A stretch of 64,000 nucleotides of DNA. Source: RI-242 sp038246255. Its GTDB lineage: Bacteria; Planctomycetota; UBA1135; GCA-002686595. The notes under the pieces were generated by a model. It searched no databases. It was not told the origin of the DNA and worked only from the letters and a program-made list of their open reading frames with translations. Where the stretch lies: contig JBBRWC010000009.1 in the NCBI GenBank assembly GCA_038246255.1, forward strand, positions 1-64,000, written 5' to 3'. Every line of letters starts with the position of its first letter. Within the stretch, counting starts at the first letter, position 1. The translations under genes were made by a program, and so were the position numbers. Below, one piece after another: positions 27,058-36,417 of the stretch.

Positions 27058-28118
27058 TGCACGGCTCCGTAGGCGGTCACACGCACGGTCGCGCGCGCGC
27101 TTCCTTCGCCCTCCAGCACCACCTCGAGCCCCTGGGGATGGCGGGAGCGGTCCAGAGCGCCATCCGCCTCGAACCGCACCGACCGCGGGCCCGCGGCCGG
27201 CCAGCGCAGCGTCTCGGGCAGCATCAAAGGCTCGCCCTGCTCCGCTTGGAGGACGATCACGGAGTCCACCGATCCCGCGAACGGCCGCGGAGGCCCACCC
27301 AGCGCGAGCCGACCTTCCGGAGGCGCGACGGGCGCGTCCTCCGCGACGATGCCCACTGGAAAGTCGTCGACGACGAGGCGCAGCTCCACGCGGTCGTAAG
27401 TGAGCGCAACCCGCGTCCAGCGGCCAATCTGAAGGGTCTGCGCGCTCGCTTCCACGTCCCGGCGCGCGCCTGCGACCCTGCGGCCGAGCGCATCGATCCG
27501 CAGGGGTCGCATCCAACCGCGCAACGCACCATCTTGGAGCACATCCAAGCCTGCGATCGCGGCGAGGTCGAACACGCGGCCGGGCCGCGCGCCCTCGAGG
27601 CGCAGCGCCAGGTGCAGCGCAAAACCCTCGCTCGGGTCGAATCCCGCGCCCGTGCCGAGGCTGAGCTCGACGTAGGCGTCGTCGCGCGCGTCGCGGAACG
27701 AAAGCGCGCGTCCGAGGTGGCCGTCGTCGATGGGCAGTGCGCCGAAGTTTGCCGCGAGCAGACCGCGCCCGCCGGCGCCATCGTCGCGCTCAAAATGCCA
27801 CGTTCCGAGCGTGCGCGGCGCGACCACATAGAGCGAGCGCAGGTCGTCCCCCACCACGAGCCGCGCCGGCGCGCCCGCGCGCATCGCGGCGTTCGCTGCG
27901 GCGGACAGCGCACTCCGTGCAAGGCCTGCCGATTGGCCGGACGTGAGGTCCAAGGACGCGAGGATGCCAATGCCTGCGCCGAACACGACCCCCAGGATGC
28001 CCATGGTCAAAACGAGCTCAAGCAGCGTCAGGCCCGCGCCGCCACCCCACGCCGCGCAGGGCGCACTTGCATGCGCGCTGAAAGCCGCGCGCGCGGGCCG
28101 TAACGAAATTCGTTTCAC
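27054..28118 (-). CDS. GspH-like pseudopilin fused to LamG/concanavalin-A-like domain
   Basis: 354 residues from a GTG at 28118 that overlaps the GspG stop (GTGA). The prepilin site is GAGLTLLEL (G29, Glu34 at +5) followed by a hydrophobic helix (about 33-50). Where GspH normally ends near 170 residues, this protein continues with a region from about 140 to 290 that reads like a LamG/concanavalin-A domain: ALSFRDARDDAYVELSLG, FALHLALRLEGARPGRVFDL, RWTRVALTYDRVELRLVVDD, FAGSVDSVIV. Such domains bind glycans or proteins. Position directly after GspG supports GspH, though GspH and GspI are hard to tell apart at this distance. Confidence 0.78.
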   Translation of the reverse strand: MKRISLRPARAAFSAHASAPCAAWGGGAGLTLLELVLTMGILGVVFGAGIGILASLDLTSGQSAGLARSALSAAANAAMRAGAPARLVVGDDLRSLYVVAPRTLGTWHFERDDGAGGRGLLAANFGALPIDDGHLGRALSFRDARDDAYVELSLGTGAGFDPSEGFALHLALRLEGARPGRVFDLAAIAGLDVLQDGALRGWMRPLRIDALGRRVAGARRDVEASAQTLQIGRWTRVALTYDRVELRLVVDDFPVGIVAEDAPVAPPEGRLALGGPPRPFAGSVDSVIVLQAEQGEPLMLPETLRWPAAGPRSVRFEADGALDRSRHPQGLEVVLEGEGSARATVRVTAYGAVQ

Positions 28119-28768
28119 CGCTTGAAGTGGGTGATGTCGTCTTCGGTCCCGAAACGGCCGTCGACGCCGGCCGAGATCAACTGGTAACGCCCCTGCTGAA
28201 ACGGCTGGCGGGTTTTCGGGTTGCCGAAGGCGCGCACTTCGCTTTCGACGAGTTCGCCCGTGTCGAGGTCCATCGTCTGGTAGCGGTCCGCGCGGCCGTA
28301 GTCCGCGTGGTGGAAGTAGGCGATGGAGTTGCCCCACAGGTCGACGATTTCAAAAAGGTCGTTCGTCGGAAGGTCGCTGACGGGTTTGGTCGACTGGTCA
28401 CCGTCGAGGTTGTCGAGCCCGTCCGCATCGAGACCCATCCCACCGCGGCCCTTCGAAAACAGTGCGACCACGAGCGCTTCACCGCCAATATTGAGCGCGT
28501 TGGGCAAGCTGCCCTGTTCGGCGTTGAACGCGCTGGCTGGATAATCCCCTTCGCGGCGCTCGAAGGCATCGATGACCGCGGAGATTTCGAGCAACCGGGT
28601 GCGTGTGAGGCGTTCTTTCGCGGTGTCGTCGCTACGGCCGAGCTGCGTGACGAGGAACGTCACCAGCAAGCTGAGGATCAGCATCACGGCGAGCATCTCG
28701 ATCAACGTGAAGCCGCCGCGGGAGTCCGGGGCGCGCCGCACAAAGATTCTGCGACAACGTCTGTCCAT
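28115..28768 (-). CDS. gspG: GspG-type major pseudopilin
   Basis: 217 residues from the ATG at 28768 (GTG at 28777 possible). Cleavage site RGGFTLIEML with G19, F20 and Glu24 at +5, then a helix LAVMLILSLLVTFLVTQL. The family-typical C-terminal part is recognisable: DYPASAFN, DLWGNSIAYFHH (cf. DPWGNPYxY) and the DGRFGTEDDIT calcium-binding-like end (cf. DGxxGTxxDI). GspG forms the pseudopilus filament of type II secretion. This copy is longer than usual (about 140) because of an insertion around residues 75-115. It is preceded by the TPR/beta-sandwich gene after an 11-base gap. Confidence 0.88.
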   Translation of the reverse strand: MDRRCRRIFVRRAPDSRGGFTLIEMLAVMLILSLLVTFLVTQLGRSDDTAKERLTRTRLLEISAVIDAFERREGDYPASAFNAEQGSLPNALNIGGEALVVALFSKGRGGMGLDADGLDNLDGDQSTKPVSDLPTNDLFEIVDLWGNSIAYFHHADYGRADRYQTMDLDTGELVESEVRAFGNPKTRQPFQQGRYQLISAGVDGRFGTEDDITHFKR

Positions 28769-28779
28769 GCTGTCCACCC

Positions 28780-31521
28780 TCACGGCGCGAGGCGCCGCAC
28801 GACCTCCACATTGTCGACGAGGAACGTCACCGGCCGGCCCGTGTCGCCCTCCGCGAAAACACCGATCCGCAGGGGGGTGGTCGCGCGTCCGAGCCCAGGC
28901 ACGCGCACACCCTCGAGCACCGGAATCCCATCGAGCGCGACCGCGAGGATCGCTTCCGCACCCTCGCCGCTGCGCTCGATGCGCACACGCACCCAACGGC
29001 CCGCGGGGAACTCCGCCGACGGACTGTCGAGCCATTCATCGGCACCCGTCGAACCGCGCACGACACGCGTCTGCGTCGCGCCGTCGCGGTTGCGCGCGAT
29101 CGCCACCTGGGCCTGGATCTGACGCGGGCCCGCGCGGCCGCTTTCGCGCCCGGCAAACACACCGACGCGGGCGGCGCTCGTCGGCTCGACGAAGAGATCG
29201 AGCTCGAGCGACTGGAACTCCTCCGCGGGGTATTCGCGCCACACGCGCGCGTCACCCGCGCGCGTGAACGTGCCGCCGACGACCAGCGCGCCGTCTTCCA
29301 AGCGCACCAGCGGACCGGAGGCGTCTTCCTGGGTCCACTGGTTCGCAAGCGTCGAGCGCTCGAACGCGTCGCTCCACGCGACCTTACGGCGGTGTTCGTC
29401 GAGGCGCGCGAGTTGCGCCCGCGTGTACACGCGCGGCGGGGCGTCTTCGGGAAGCGCGCGCAGGGAATCCTCGAGTTCGCCGAAGCGAACGATGGCCTGT
29501 GGCGCACCTTCCAACCGGTAAACACACCACGCCGCCACCGCACGCGCCGCGAAACGGTCCGGCGCGATCGCGAGGGCGTCGGCCGCGGCGTCGGCGGCGT
29601 CGAGGAACGCACCAAGTTGCACAAGGCACAGGGCACGCAGCTCAATCCAGTCGGCGCGCTCCGGCACGAGCCCTACGGCGCGCTCGAGGTACAACTCGGC
29701 GTCGGCGAAGTTCGCGCGCCGCCAATCGACCTCGCCGCGCCACGCAAGCGCGTCGGCGAAATCCGCCTCGATGGCGAGGGCACGCGCGAGGTCCGCCTCG
29801 GCGCCGTCCAGGTCGCCGCGCTCGAGCACGAGCCGGGCACGCTGGAAAAGCGCCCAGGGATTGCTCGGGTCCGCCTCCAGCGCGCGTTCGGCGAACGCGA
29901 GGGCTTCGTCGGGATAACCGTGAGTGTCGGCGAGCGCGCAGAGGTGGACGAGCGCGTGCGCCGCGCGCAAGGGATCCGCATCGAGGGCGCGCTGGAAGGC
30001 ATCCCGCGCTGCGGCGGGATTGCCTTCCCGCTGCGCGCGTGCGCCACTGGCCAAGAGGAGTTCGAACCCCAGCGTCGGGGCCTCCTCGTCCGATTCTCCG
30101 CGCAGCCAACCGGGCAACGTCACGGCCGCGGCGGCCTGCGGAGCAAACGGCGCGAGCGCAACCATTCCCGCAAGTGCACGTTGCGAATCGGGCGAACCGC
30201 GCCACGCGACGAGGTGCTGATCAAACGCATCGGCGAGGCGACCCTCGGCCGCCAACGCCGCACCCAACGCGAGCCGCAGCGCGAGGCGCTCGTCCCGTTC
30301 GTCGGCTCCCTGCGGCGCGCTGCGCACGGCGGGCTCGAGCAGTTCGAGCGCCGCCGCCGTCCGGCCGCGGGAGATCAGGAACTCGCCCAACGCGAGCCGC
30401 GGGCGGTAACCCGTGTCCCGGGCGAGCGCGAGGCGGAAGGACGCCTCGGCTTCTTCGTCGAGCAACAGCCGCGCTTCGAGCCGCGCGCGCGCGAGGTGCA
30501 CGTCCGCGCGGTGGGCAAAACGCGACGCAAGCTCGTCGTACAGCGCGAGCGCGCGCTCGATTTCGAACGCGAGCTCGTGCCGTCGCGCGAGGCCGAGCAG
30601 GGGCGCGGGCTCGTCGGGCATCTGCGCGGCGGACTGCTCGAGCAGCGTTTTTGCGATGGCGAGGGCGCGCGGAACTTCGAACGCGGCGTCGAGGCAGCGC
30701 TCGGCGAGGTCGAGCGCGGTAGCGAGGTTCGCCGGGCCGATGTTGCCGTCGAGGGCGCGGAATTCGATTTCCAGCCGGTTGTCGGGGGTGTCCGCAAGTC
30801 CGAACGCGGCGATCCGCGCGCGCTCGAACTCGATCGGCTTCTGACCGGGATAACGCGGCGCGCCGGTCGCAGGGTCAAGCTCCTCAAAACGGATCGGCGT
30901 GTCCGCGTGGCTCGGCTGGCGCAGCGCAAACCGGTCCGCGTTCGCGATGCGCCCAAAAAGCGGCCGTCCGGGGACGAGCTCGATCCAATCGTGCAGGCGG
31001 CGGTAACCCTCCTCGAGCACGGAGCGGTCGGCGGCCCCCAAACCCGCGGACGCCATTCCAACCAAAGTTCCGGCCCCCTCCGCGGTTGCAGGAACTCCGA
31101 TCGAATCGACCACGTCGACCCCGCCGAACCCGGGCGCAGCGCCCGCGCCCGCGAACAGGTCGGGGGTCTCGATCCGCGCGGCGACGCGCGTGAGGTGCGG
31201 CGCAAAGTGGCGCGCGCGCGGTCCGGGCAACGGCGGCGGCGCGAGCGCGGCCAGCGGCTCGCGGGGCGGTTCCTCGAATCCCAGCGGCGCAAGCGGACGG
31301 GTGTCCGTCGGCGGCTCGAACAACGCGCGTGCAACACGCCGCTCGTCCCCGTCGCCGGGTTGGGTGATCGCGATGTCGGGCACCGCGGTGCGCAGCATCT
31401 CGAGCGCGTCCGCGCGGGTGCGTGTACGCGGCGCGGGGTCCTTCGAGAGCCGTCCCCAAAGGAGCCAACCCAGAATCAGCACCACGCCGAGGAAAACCCA
31501 AACCTCCTGGCGCAACTTCAC
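28780..31521 (-). CDS. Membrane-anchored TPR protein with C-terminal concanavalin-A/DUF1080-like domain
   Basis: 913 residues. N-terminal signal anchor (VFLGVVLILGWLLWGRL, 8-24), a Pro-rich periplasmic linker, then a long array of TPR-like helical pairs (about 280-690; e.g. ALDADPLRAAHALVHL, ALEADPSNPWALFQRARL). From about 710 a beta-sandwich follows, WSDAFERSTLANQWTQED ... FQSLELDLFVEPTSAARVG ... PAGRWVRVRIERSGEGAEA, in the style of concanavalin-A-like or DUF1080 domains. It sits between the GspM-like and GspG genes, overlapping the former (ATGA). It could play a GspC-like or pilotin-like scaffold role; that is only positional inference. No known secretion subunit has this domain order that I can name. 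Confidence 0.75.
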   Translation of the reverse strand: MKLRQEVWVFLGVVLILGWLLWGRLSKDPAPRTRTRADALEMLRTAVPDIAITQPGDGDERRVARALFEPPTDTRPLAPLGFEEPPREPLAALAPPPLPGPRARHFAPHLTRVAARIETPDLFAGAGAAPGFGGVDVVDSIGVPATAEGAGTLVGMASAGLGAADRSVLEEGYRRLHDWIELVPGRPLFGRIANADRFALRQPSHADTPIRFEELDPATGAPRYPGQKPIEFERARIAAFGLADTPDNRLEIEFRALDGNIGPANLATALDLAERCLDAAFEVPRALAIAKTLLEQSAAQMPDEPAPLLGLARRHELAFEIERALALYDELASRFAHRADVHLARARLEARLLLDEEAEASFRLALARDTGYRPRLALGEFLISRGRTAAALELLEPAVRSAPQGADERDERLALRLALGAALAAEGRLADAFDQHLVAWRGSPDSQRALAGMVALAPFAPQAAAAVTLPGWLRGESDEEAPTLGFELLLASGARAQREGNPAAARDAFQRALDADPLRAAHALVHLCALADTHGYPDEALAFAERALEADPSNPWALFQRARLVLERGDLDGAEADLARALAIEADFADALAWRGEVDWRRANFADAELYLERAVGLVPERADWIELRALCLVQLGAFLDAADAAADALAIAPDRFAARAVAAWCVYRLEGAPQAIVRFGELEDSLRALPEDAPPRVYTRAQLARLDEHRRKVAWSDAFERSTLANQWTQEDASGPLVRLEDGALVVGGTFTRAGDARVWREYPAEEFQSLELDLFVEPTSAARVGVFAGRESGRAGPRQIQAQVAIARNRDGATQTRVVRGSTGADEWLDSPSAEFPAGRWVRVRIERSGEGAEAILAVALDGIPVLEGVRVPGLGRATTPLRIGVFAEGDTGRPVTFLVDNVEVVRRLAP

Positions 31522-32294
31522 GGGCGGGCCTCCTCTGAGGGTGTGGACCGCGCAACCCGGGGTGCGAGCAACACGAGTTCGAGCCGCGCTTCGTCCGCGC
31601 GCTGGCGCGAGGCTTCGAGGGTCGCGCGCTCCACGATCAACGGCCGCGGTCCCGCGCGCTGAGTGCGCTGCAAAAACGCGAGCAACGGGGCGCTCTTGCC
31701 GGACATGGACAGTTCGATGCTTGTGCGCTCGACGTAACCCGCGCCGTCGCGGCCAAACAGCGACGGATCGAGGCGGATGCGCAGGGTGTCGATGCGCTCG
31801 ACCTGTTCGTCGAGGGCGAGACGCGCCGCGCGTTCCACGACGTCCAATCCGTCGAGGTAACGCCCGAGTTCGTCTTCGCGGGTCGGCGACTGCTCGGGCA
31901 GGCCGAGCGCGGGGTCGAGCGCCATTCCGCGCCGGCGCGCGAGCGGCAAGAGCTCTTCGCGGACCGCTGCGACGGCGTTCAAGTAGCGCGCGGTCGTCGC
32001 AGGCGCTGCGATCGGTCGGTACCCCCCGCGCGGCGCAAAGTCGACCCGCTGCTCGAGTTCCGCCAGCAGCGCGCCGAGGCGCGTGTGGTCCTCACGCGCG
32101 GCCTGCTCGTCCGCGGCCGTGTGTGCCGGCTGTGCGAGGCGTCGCTGCGCACTCGTCAACGCGGAACGTTTTGCGACAAGCTCCGACCCCACGGTTCCCG
32201 ACACCACCATCGATCCGATCAGGAACAGGACGGCACCCGCTGCGACCCGCAGCACAAACGTGCGGTTCTCTTGCCAATAGGCTTCGAAATTCAT
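31518..32294 (-). CDS. GspM/PilO-like inner-membrane protein
   Basis: 258 residues from the ATG at 32294, coupled by ATGA at both ends. A short cytoplasmic start (NFEAYWQENR) precedes one transmembrane helix (TFVLRVAAGAVLFLIGSMVV, about 11-30), a coiled-coil (to about 85) and a C-terminal ferredoxin-like region ending in a beta strand ARLELVLLAPRV. This is the GspM/PilO layout. It should pair with the GspL-like protein encoded just upstream to form the inner-membrane platform connector. Sequence identity to GspM or PilO is not obvious, so the call rests on architecture and position. Confidence 0.75.
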   Translation of the reverse strand: MNFEAYWQENRTFVLRVAAGAVLFLIGSMVVSGTVGSELVAKRSALTSAQRRLAQPAHTAADEQAAREDHTRLGALLAELEQRVDFAPRGGYRPIAAPATTARYLNAVAAVREELLPLARRRGMALDPALGLPEQSPTREDELGRYLDGLDVVERAARLALDEQVERIDTLRIRLDPSLFGRDGAGYVERTSIELSMSGKSAPLLAFLQRTQRAGPRPLIVERATLEASRQRADEARLELVLLAPRVARSTPSEEARP

Positions 32295-33949
32295 CGGGGT
32301 TCCTCTTGCACGGTCGCCGCGTTGTCCGCGATCGTGGTGGCCGCCGGCGCGAACGCACTCGCCGCAAGGGTGAAGCGCGAGCCGTCGGGACTCAACGTCT
32401 GCGCGAGCCCCATGCCGGGGAGCACCGCGGCGAGCTTGGCGCACAGTTCCTGGAACAACACGCTGCGCTCGCGCACCCCTTCGCGGGCGCTGCCTTCGAC
32501 GAACACGACCGGAGCTTGTCCCTCGCGCACGACGCCCAGGCGCGGTTCGGCCGCAGCGCGGGCGACGAGCGACGTCAACCAGAAGTTTTCCGGCAGCGCG
32601 CGCTCGAGTCCCTCCACCATCCGCGCCATCTGCTCGCCGTTCGCGGCGAGGCGGCGCAGCGTTTCGACCTTCTCCGCGATTTCCGCGTTCTGGCGCAACA
32701 GGTCGGTCGTCCGCCCGTGCGTGCGCGCATTCGTGGTCGCTTGGCGCTCGACACGCGCCACTTCGCCGGCCAGATCGGCCGCGGCGGCCCGCTTTGAGAC
32801 GAAGTCGAATCCGAGGAAGCCGAGCGCTGCGACCCCAGCAGCGATCAGGAACAGGGTTCCGCCCACGAACTGACGTCGTTCTTCGACGGCCTCGGGGAGG
32901 ATCTCGATGGCGTACGCCCCCGGGTCAGATCCTGCGCTCGCAAGTCCGAGCGCGACCACCGATTCTGCGCGGTGGCGCTCGAGTTCCGCCGCGGATTCGG
33001 GGTCGAGCGCGGAAACGTCGACGACGCGAAAGGGGTCAAAACGCTCAACCGGCACCGCGAGCGCGCTTGCGAGGTAACGCTCCAGCCCGCGCACACCGGC
33101 GCCGCGGCCCGAGATGAAAACCCGATCGAGCTTCAGGCTCGACAGCTTCACCTGCGTGCGCGCAAACATCGCGACGGACTGCAACAATCCGAGCAGTTGC
33201 CCGGCGGCGCCCAGGCTGGCGCGAGTCGCCTTCTCGCCGTCGGCTCCGTCTGCGCGCGCACCGGGCGAAAGGTCGACACCTTGGAAGAGCAATGCGTCGG
33301 CTTGGGCCGGTGGAAGCGAGAGGCGCTCGGCAATGGCCGCTTCGAAGAGCTGCGTGCCACCCGAAAGGTTGCGCGCGAACACGATGTCCGCGCCGCGCAC
33401 GAGCACGACGTCCGTCGAATCGTGTCCGATGTGCGCAATCAGCACCGTGTCGTCCATGACGACACCAAAGCGCAACCACGCGTTGTAGAGGCCGATGGCG
33501 TTGGGCGAAAACGCATCGAGGTCGCCCCCGAGCGCTTTGATCGCCGCGAGCGGTGCAGCGAGGGCACTCGCACGCACCATGGCGAGCAAAACGACGTCTT
33601 CGCCCTCGATCTCGGGCAGCGCGGGCAAAAGGTTGAAGTCCGCGGCAACCGCGCTCGCGGAGCTGTCGCCGACCTCCGCAACCTCGAAGCGCATCAACTT
33701 CTTGAGTTGCCAATCGGGGAGGCGCGGCACGCGCGTGTAACGCAGATTGACGTCCTTGCCCGTCATCCCGACACGCGCATTTTTCGGCGCAAACCCCGGG
33801 TCGAGCTCGTCCCACACGTCGCCGGTAGCCTTCGCCGCGAGGGGCTGGAATGCGTACTGGGTCACCGCAAAGGTATTGCCCTTCACGTGCCCGCGAAGGT
33901 AGATCGCCGCGCGCGGTCCGACTTCGATGCCTGTGGATGACTTGGGCAT
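32291..33949 (-). CDS. GspL-like protein (PilM-PilN fusion)
   Basis: 552 residues from the ATG at 33949. Residues 1-345 form an actin-like ATPase fold of the PilM/GspL type: GIEVGPRAAIYLRG start, VLIAHIGHDSTDVVLVRG (about 173-190) and a later VFISGRGAGVRGLERYL segment (about 278-294) match nucleotide-fold signatures. A transmembrane helix (about 361-382) leads to a coiled coil and a C-terminal PilN-like domain with ERALPENFWLTSLVARA (about 450) and a VFVEGSAREGVRERSVLFQEL stretch. GspL recruits the GspE ATPase to the inner membrane, but no GspE is encoded in the window. Nineteen bases separate it from the FHA gene. Confidence 0.83.
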   Translation of the reverse strand: MPKSSTGIEVGPRAAIYLRGHVKGNTFAVTQYAFQPLAAKATGDVWDELDPGFAPKNARVGMTGKDVNLRYTRVPRLPDWQLKKLMRFEVAEVGDSSASAVAADFNLLPALPEIEGEDVVLLAMVRASALAAPLAAIKALGGDLDAFSPNAIGLYNAWLRFGVVMDDTVLIAHIGHDSTDVVLVRGADIVFARNLSGGTQLFEAAIAERLSLPPAQADALLFQGVDLSPGARADGADGEKATRASLGAAGQLLGLLQSVAMFARTQVKLSSLKLDRVFISGRGAGVRGLERYLASALAVPVERFDPFRVVDVSALDPESAAELERHRAESVVALGLASAGSDPGAYAIEILPEAVEERRQFVGGTLFLIAAGVAALGFLGFDFVSKRAAAADLAGEVARVERQATTNARTHGRTTDLLRQNAEIAEKVETLRRLAANGEQMARMVEGLERALPENFWLTSLVARAAAEPRLGVVREGQAPVVFVEGSAREGVRERSVLFQELCAKLAAVLPGMGLAQTLSPDGSRFTLAASAFAPAATTIADNAATVQEEPR

Positions 33950-33968
33950 GGTGACTCGCGGGCGGCGC

Positions 33969-36185
33969 TCAGGGGCGCGACGGGGAAATCTGTTCGACGG
34001 CCGGGGAGAGCTGCTCGAGAGACCGCGCGACCCGTTCCGCGAGTGCGCCGCGCTCGGTGCGCTCGAAGTAGGCGCGCATGCCCCCGAGCACCACGCGCCG
34101 CCCGAGGGCGGGATCACCGCGCAGCTCCAAGCGGCGCTCGGCTACCGTTTGCGCGAGCTCGAGCGCGCGCGGGGCGACCTCGCTTGCCCCGTAACGTGCG
34201 GCGAGGTCGCGCGCGGCGTCCTCGGCGCGCTGCAAGAGCGCGTCGAGGCCAAAAAACTCGGCGCGCTTCGCCTGCGCCTCGAGTCCGCGCAGCTCTTCGA
34301 GGCCGCGCTCGACCGACCGCACACGCGCCACTTCGGCTTCGCGCACGAGCTCGGCTTCGAAGGGAAAACGCGCGAGCAGCTCGTTCCAGTGTGCCAGCGC
34401 GACACCCACGTCGGCGGCCGCGCGCGCAGCTTCGGCGAGTCGGCGCGCTTCGACCCGCTCGTTCTGGAACGCCAGTTCGAGGGCGATCTCCCCGCTGGCG
34501 ACCAGCGGACCCGCAGCGACGCGCAGCCAACCATCGGCGGGGGCCGCCTCGACGTCCATGGCGCTCGGCCACACGACACGCACGAGCTCGGCGCCTTCAC
34601 CCAGAAGCAGCGCGCGGGCCCCGGTGCGCTCGAAGCGGGGTGCGTGGGTGCGAAAGCCACCCGCATCCGCCGAAGCCATCGTCGCCACACCCTTTTCGAA
34701 GAGCACCGCGGCAATCGCGACGTCGAGCCGCGCCCCCGCAGGCGCACCCTCGAACCGAATCAGGAGGCCGCGCCCGTCGGAACCAAGGGCCGGCGTCAGC
34801 ACGGCCGCGGCGGCGAGCGGTTCGCGCGCGGTAGCGATGCGCACCCGCGCGTACAGGCGGTCGAAACGCAACAGCAAGAGCTCGTCGGGCACCACCTGGA
34901 CAAGATGCCAATCGGCGAACAACGTGCGCGCGGGCGTTTGCGTGACGGAGCGCACGAACACGTCGTCGAAGGCGGCGGATCCCGGCGCCCCCTCCGGGTC
35001 CGCGGTCACGCCGCCCGCAGCAACGCCGCCCGCGGCGTGCAAAAGCACCACCGCGCGGTCGTAGTCCGCGGGCACCGTGAAAACGGCCCGCAGGGATTCG
35101 AAGTCGGTGCTTCCAAGGTGTGCGGGACCGAGCAAACGAGCTTCGGGCACACGGTCCGAGCTGCTGGCGAGGACGACACCCAAGCGCGCGCGGTGGGGCG
35201 CTTCGGCGAGCACCTGTGCGCCGAACTCCAGCACCTGGCCAGGGCGCACCGTGATCGGTGCAGACTGTGCGCCGCCCCATTCCCCCGCCGCCGCCCCGGC
35301 GAGGCCGACGCCCAAGCGCCCGGATGCGGCGAAGGCGGAGTCTGGCTCGAGCCCGAACGGCGCGCCGGCGGCCTCGCTCCAGCGCTCTTCGCCTTCGAAC
35401 TGCCCCGCGCCGCCGAGCAAATCCCCCGCGATCGCAGGCACCGCGACAACCGCGCCGCCGCCCTCGCCTTCTGCGCCGGGGCGCGTGAAGTACCAGGCCG
35501 CGGCGGCTCCGAGGGCGAGCAGGGCCGCCACTGCGACCAGCAGGCCCGCGGGTCCACCGCGTTTGCGCGCACGCTCGATGTCGAGCGCGGAAATCTGAAG
35601 ATCGCCCGGTGCGGTGTCGTGTGCCTCAGGCACGGGATCCGCGTGCGGGACGCGGGCTGGCGCGGCGCGCGGCGCCGGCACGCGACCTGCGGCGGGTGAC
35701 GGGGCAGCCGCCGGGGCGGCCGATTGGGCGGGCATCGGCCGCGGCGCGGGGGCGCCACGCACCGGCGGGTCGTCGGCGTCCTCGAGATTGAGCTCGTCCG
35801 CGGCGGAAAAAAGGGCGGACGGAGCCGTTGTAGACGTCGCCTGGGACTGCGGCGCGCTCCCCGACCCGACCAGGACGGAGGTATCGGCCACGACCTCACA
35901 TTCGACCGACCCGAACGTCACCCGGTCCCCCACGGCGATTTCGGTGCGCCCGACGGAGCGGCCGCCGAGCTTTGTGCCGTTGGTGCTTCCAAGGTCCTCG
36001 ACCCACACCGCGCCCTTCTCCAGGCGCAGCAGCGCGTGGCGCCCCGAGACCGACGGGTCGGCAAGGACCAGGTCGTTTTCCGGGCGCCGACCGACGGTCA
36101 GGCCGGAGGCGGGAATGGGGAGCACCTCGCCGCGACGCTCGCCGGATTCGAGTCGCAGGGCGAGTCGGGCAGTGGTTTCGCTCAA
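33969..36185 (-). CDS. FHA-domain transmembrane protein with periplasmic carbohydrate-binding-like domain
   Basis: 738 residues from a TTG at 36185, which places the FHA domain right at the N-terminus; another TTG at 36272 is possible. FHA residues: GRRPEND (32-38), SVSGRHALL (46-53), GSTNGTKL (66-73), the phosphothreonine-binding set. An Ala/Pro-rich linker (about 105-195) and one helix (about 213-233) follow. Outside lies a beta-sandwich (about 245-410: GPAHLGSTDFESLRAVFTVPA, SAAFDDVFVRS) like CBM4/9/16 jelly-rolls, then a second beta region, and a helical region rich in Glu/Ala/Arg (about 600-730). As the first gene of the operon it may link cytoplasmic Thr phosphorylation to the secretion machine. 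Confidence 0.78.
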   Translation of the reverse strand: MSETTARLALRLESGERRGEVLPIPASGLTVGRRPENDLVLADPSVSGRHALLRLEKGAVWVEDLGSTNGTKLGGRSVGRTEIAVGDRVTFGSVECEVVADTSVLVGSGSAPQSQATSTTAPSALFSAADELNLEDADDPPVRGAPAPRPMPAQSAAPAAAPSPAAGRVPAPRAAPARVPHADPVPEAHDTAPGDLQISALDIERARKRGGPAGLLVAVAALLALGAAAAWYFTRPGAEGEGGGAVVAVPAIAGDLLGGAGQFEGEERWSEAAGAPFGLEPDSAFAASGRLGVGLAGAAAGEWGGAQSAPITVRPGQVLEFGAQVLAEAPHRARLGVVLASSSDRVPEARLLGPAHLGSTDFESLRAVFTVPADYDRAVVLLHAAGGVAAGGVTADPEGAPGSAAFDDVFVRSVTQTPARTLFADWHLVQVVPDELLLLRFDRLYARVRIATAREPLAAAAVLTPALGSDGRGLLIRFEGAPAGARLDVAIAAVLFEKGVATMASADAGGFRTHAPRFERTGARALLLGEGAELVRVVWPSAMDVEAAPADGWLRVAAGPLVASGEIALELAFQNERVEARRLAEAARAAADVGVALAHWNELLARFPFEAELVREAEVARVRSVERGLEELRGLEAQAKRAEFFGLDALLQRAEDAARDLAARYGASEVAPRALELAQTVAERRLELRGDPALGRRVVLGGMRAYFERTERGALAERVARSLEQLSPAVEQISPSRP

Positions 36186-36417
36186 AGGGGGCGGCCGGTG
36201 TCGGAAGGGGAACGGACGGGCGGACCGGGGGTCTCTACTCGGCGGCCCGGATCGGGTCACGCGCGGGGCCAAGGCAAGCGCCGCGAACCCGACGCGCGGT
36301 GGCGATGCGGCCGATTGGGGGCGGAGACGGCCGAAGGGGAGAGGCTACCCCTTCGGCGGCGCGCGCCGCAACGCGCAGGGGCTTGGGTTGCGGGCGCGGC
36401 CCCGTCAGGATGCGCGC

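Noticed and set aside
24166..27072. A 968-codon plus-strand open frame opposite the GspK-like gene
   Set aside because: Arg-rich composition, no recognisable fold. It mirrors the real minus-strand gene and its codon pattern.
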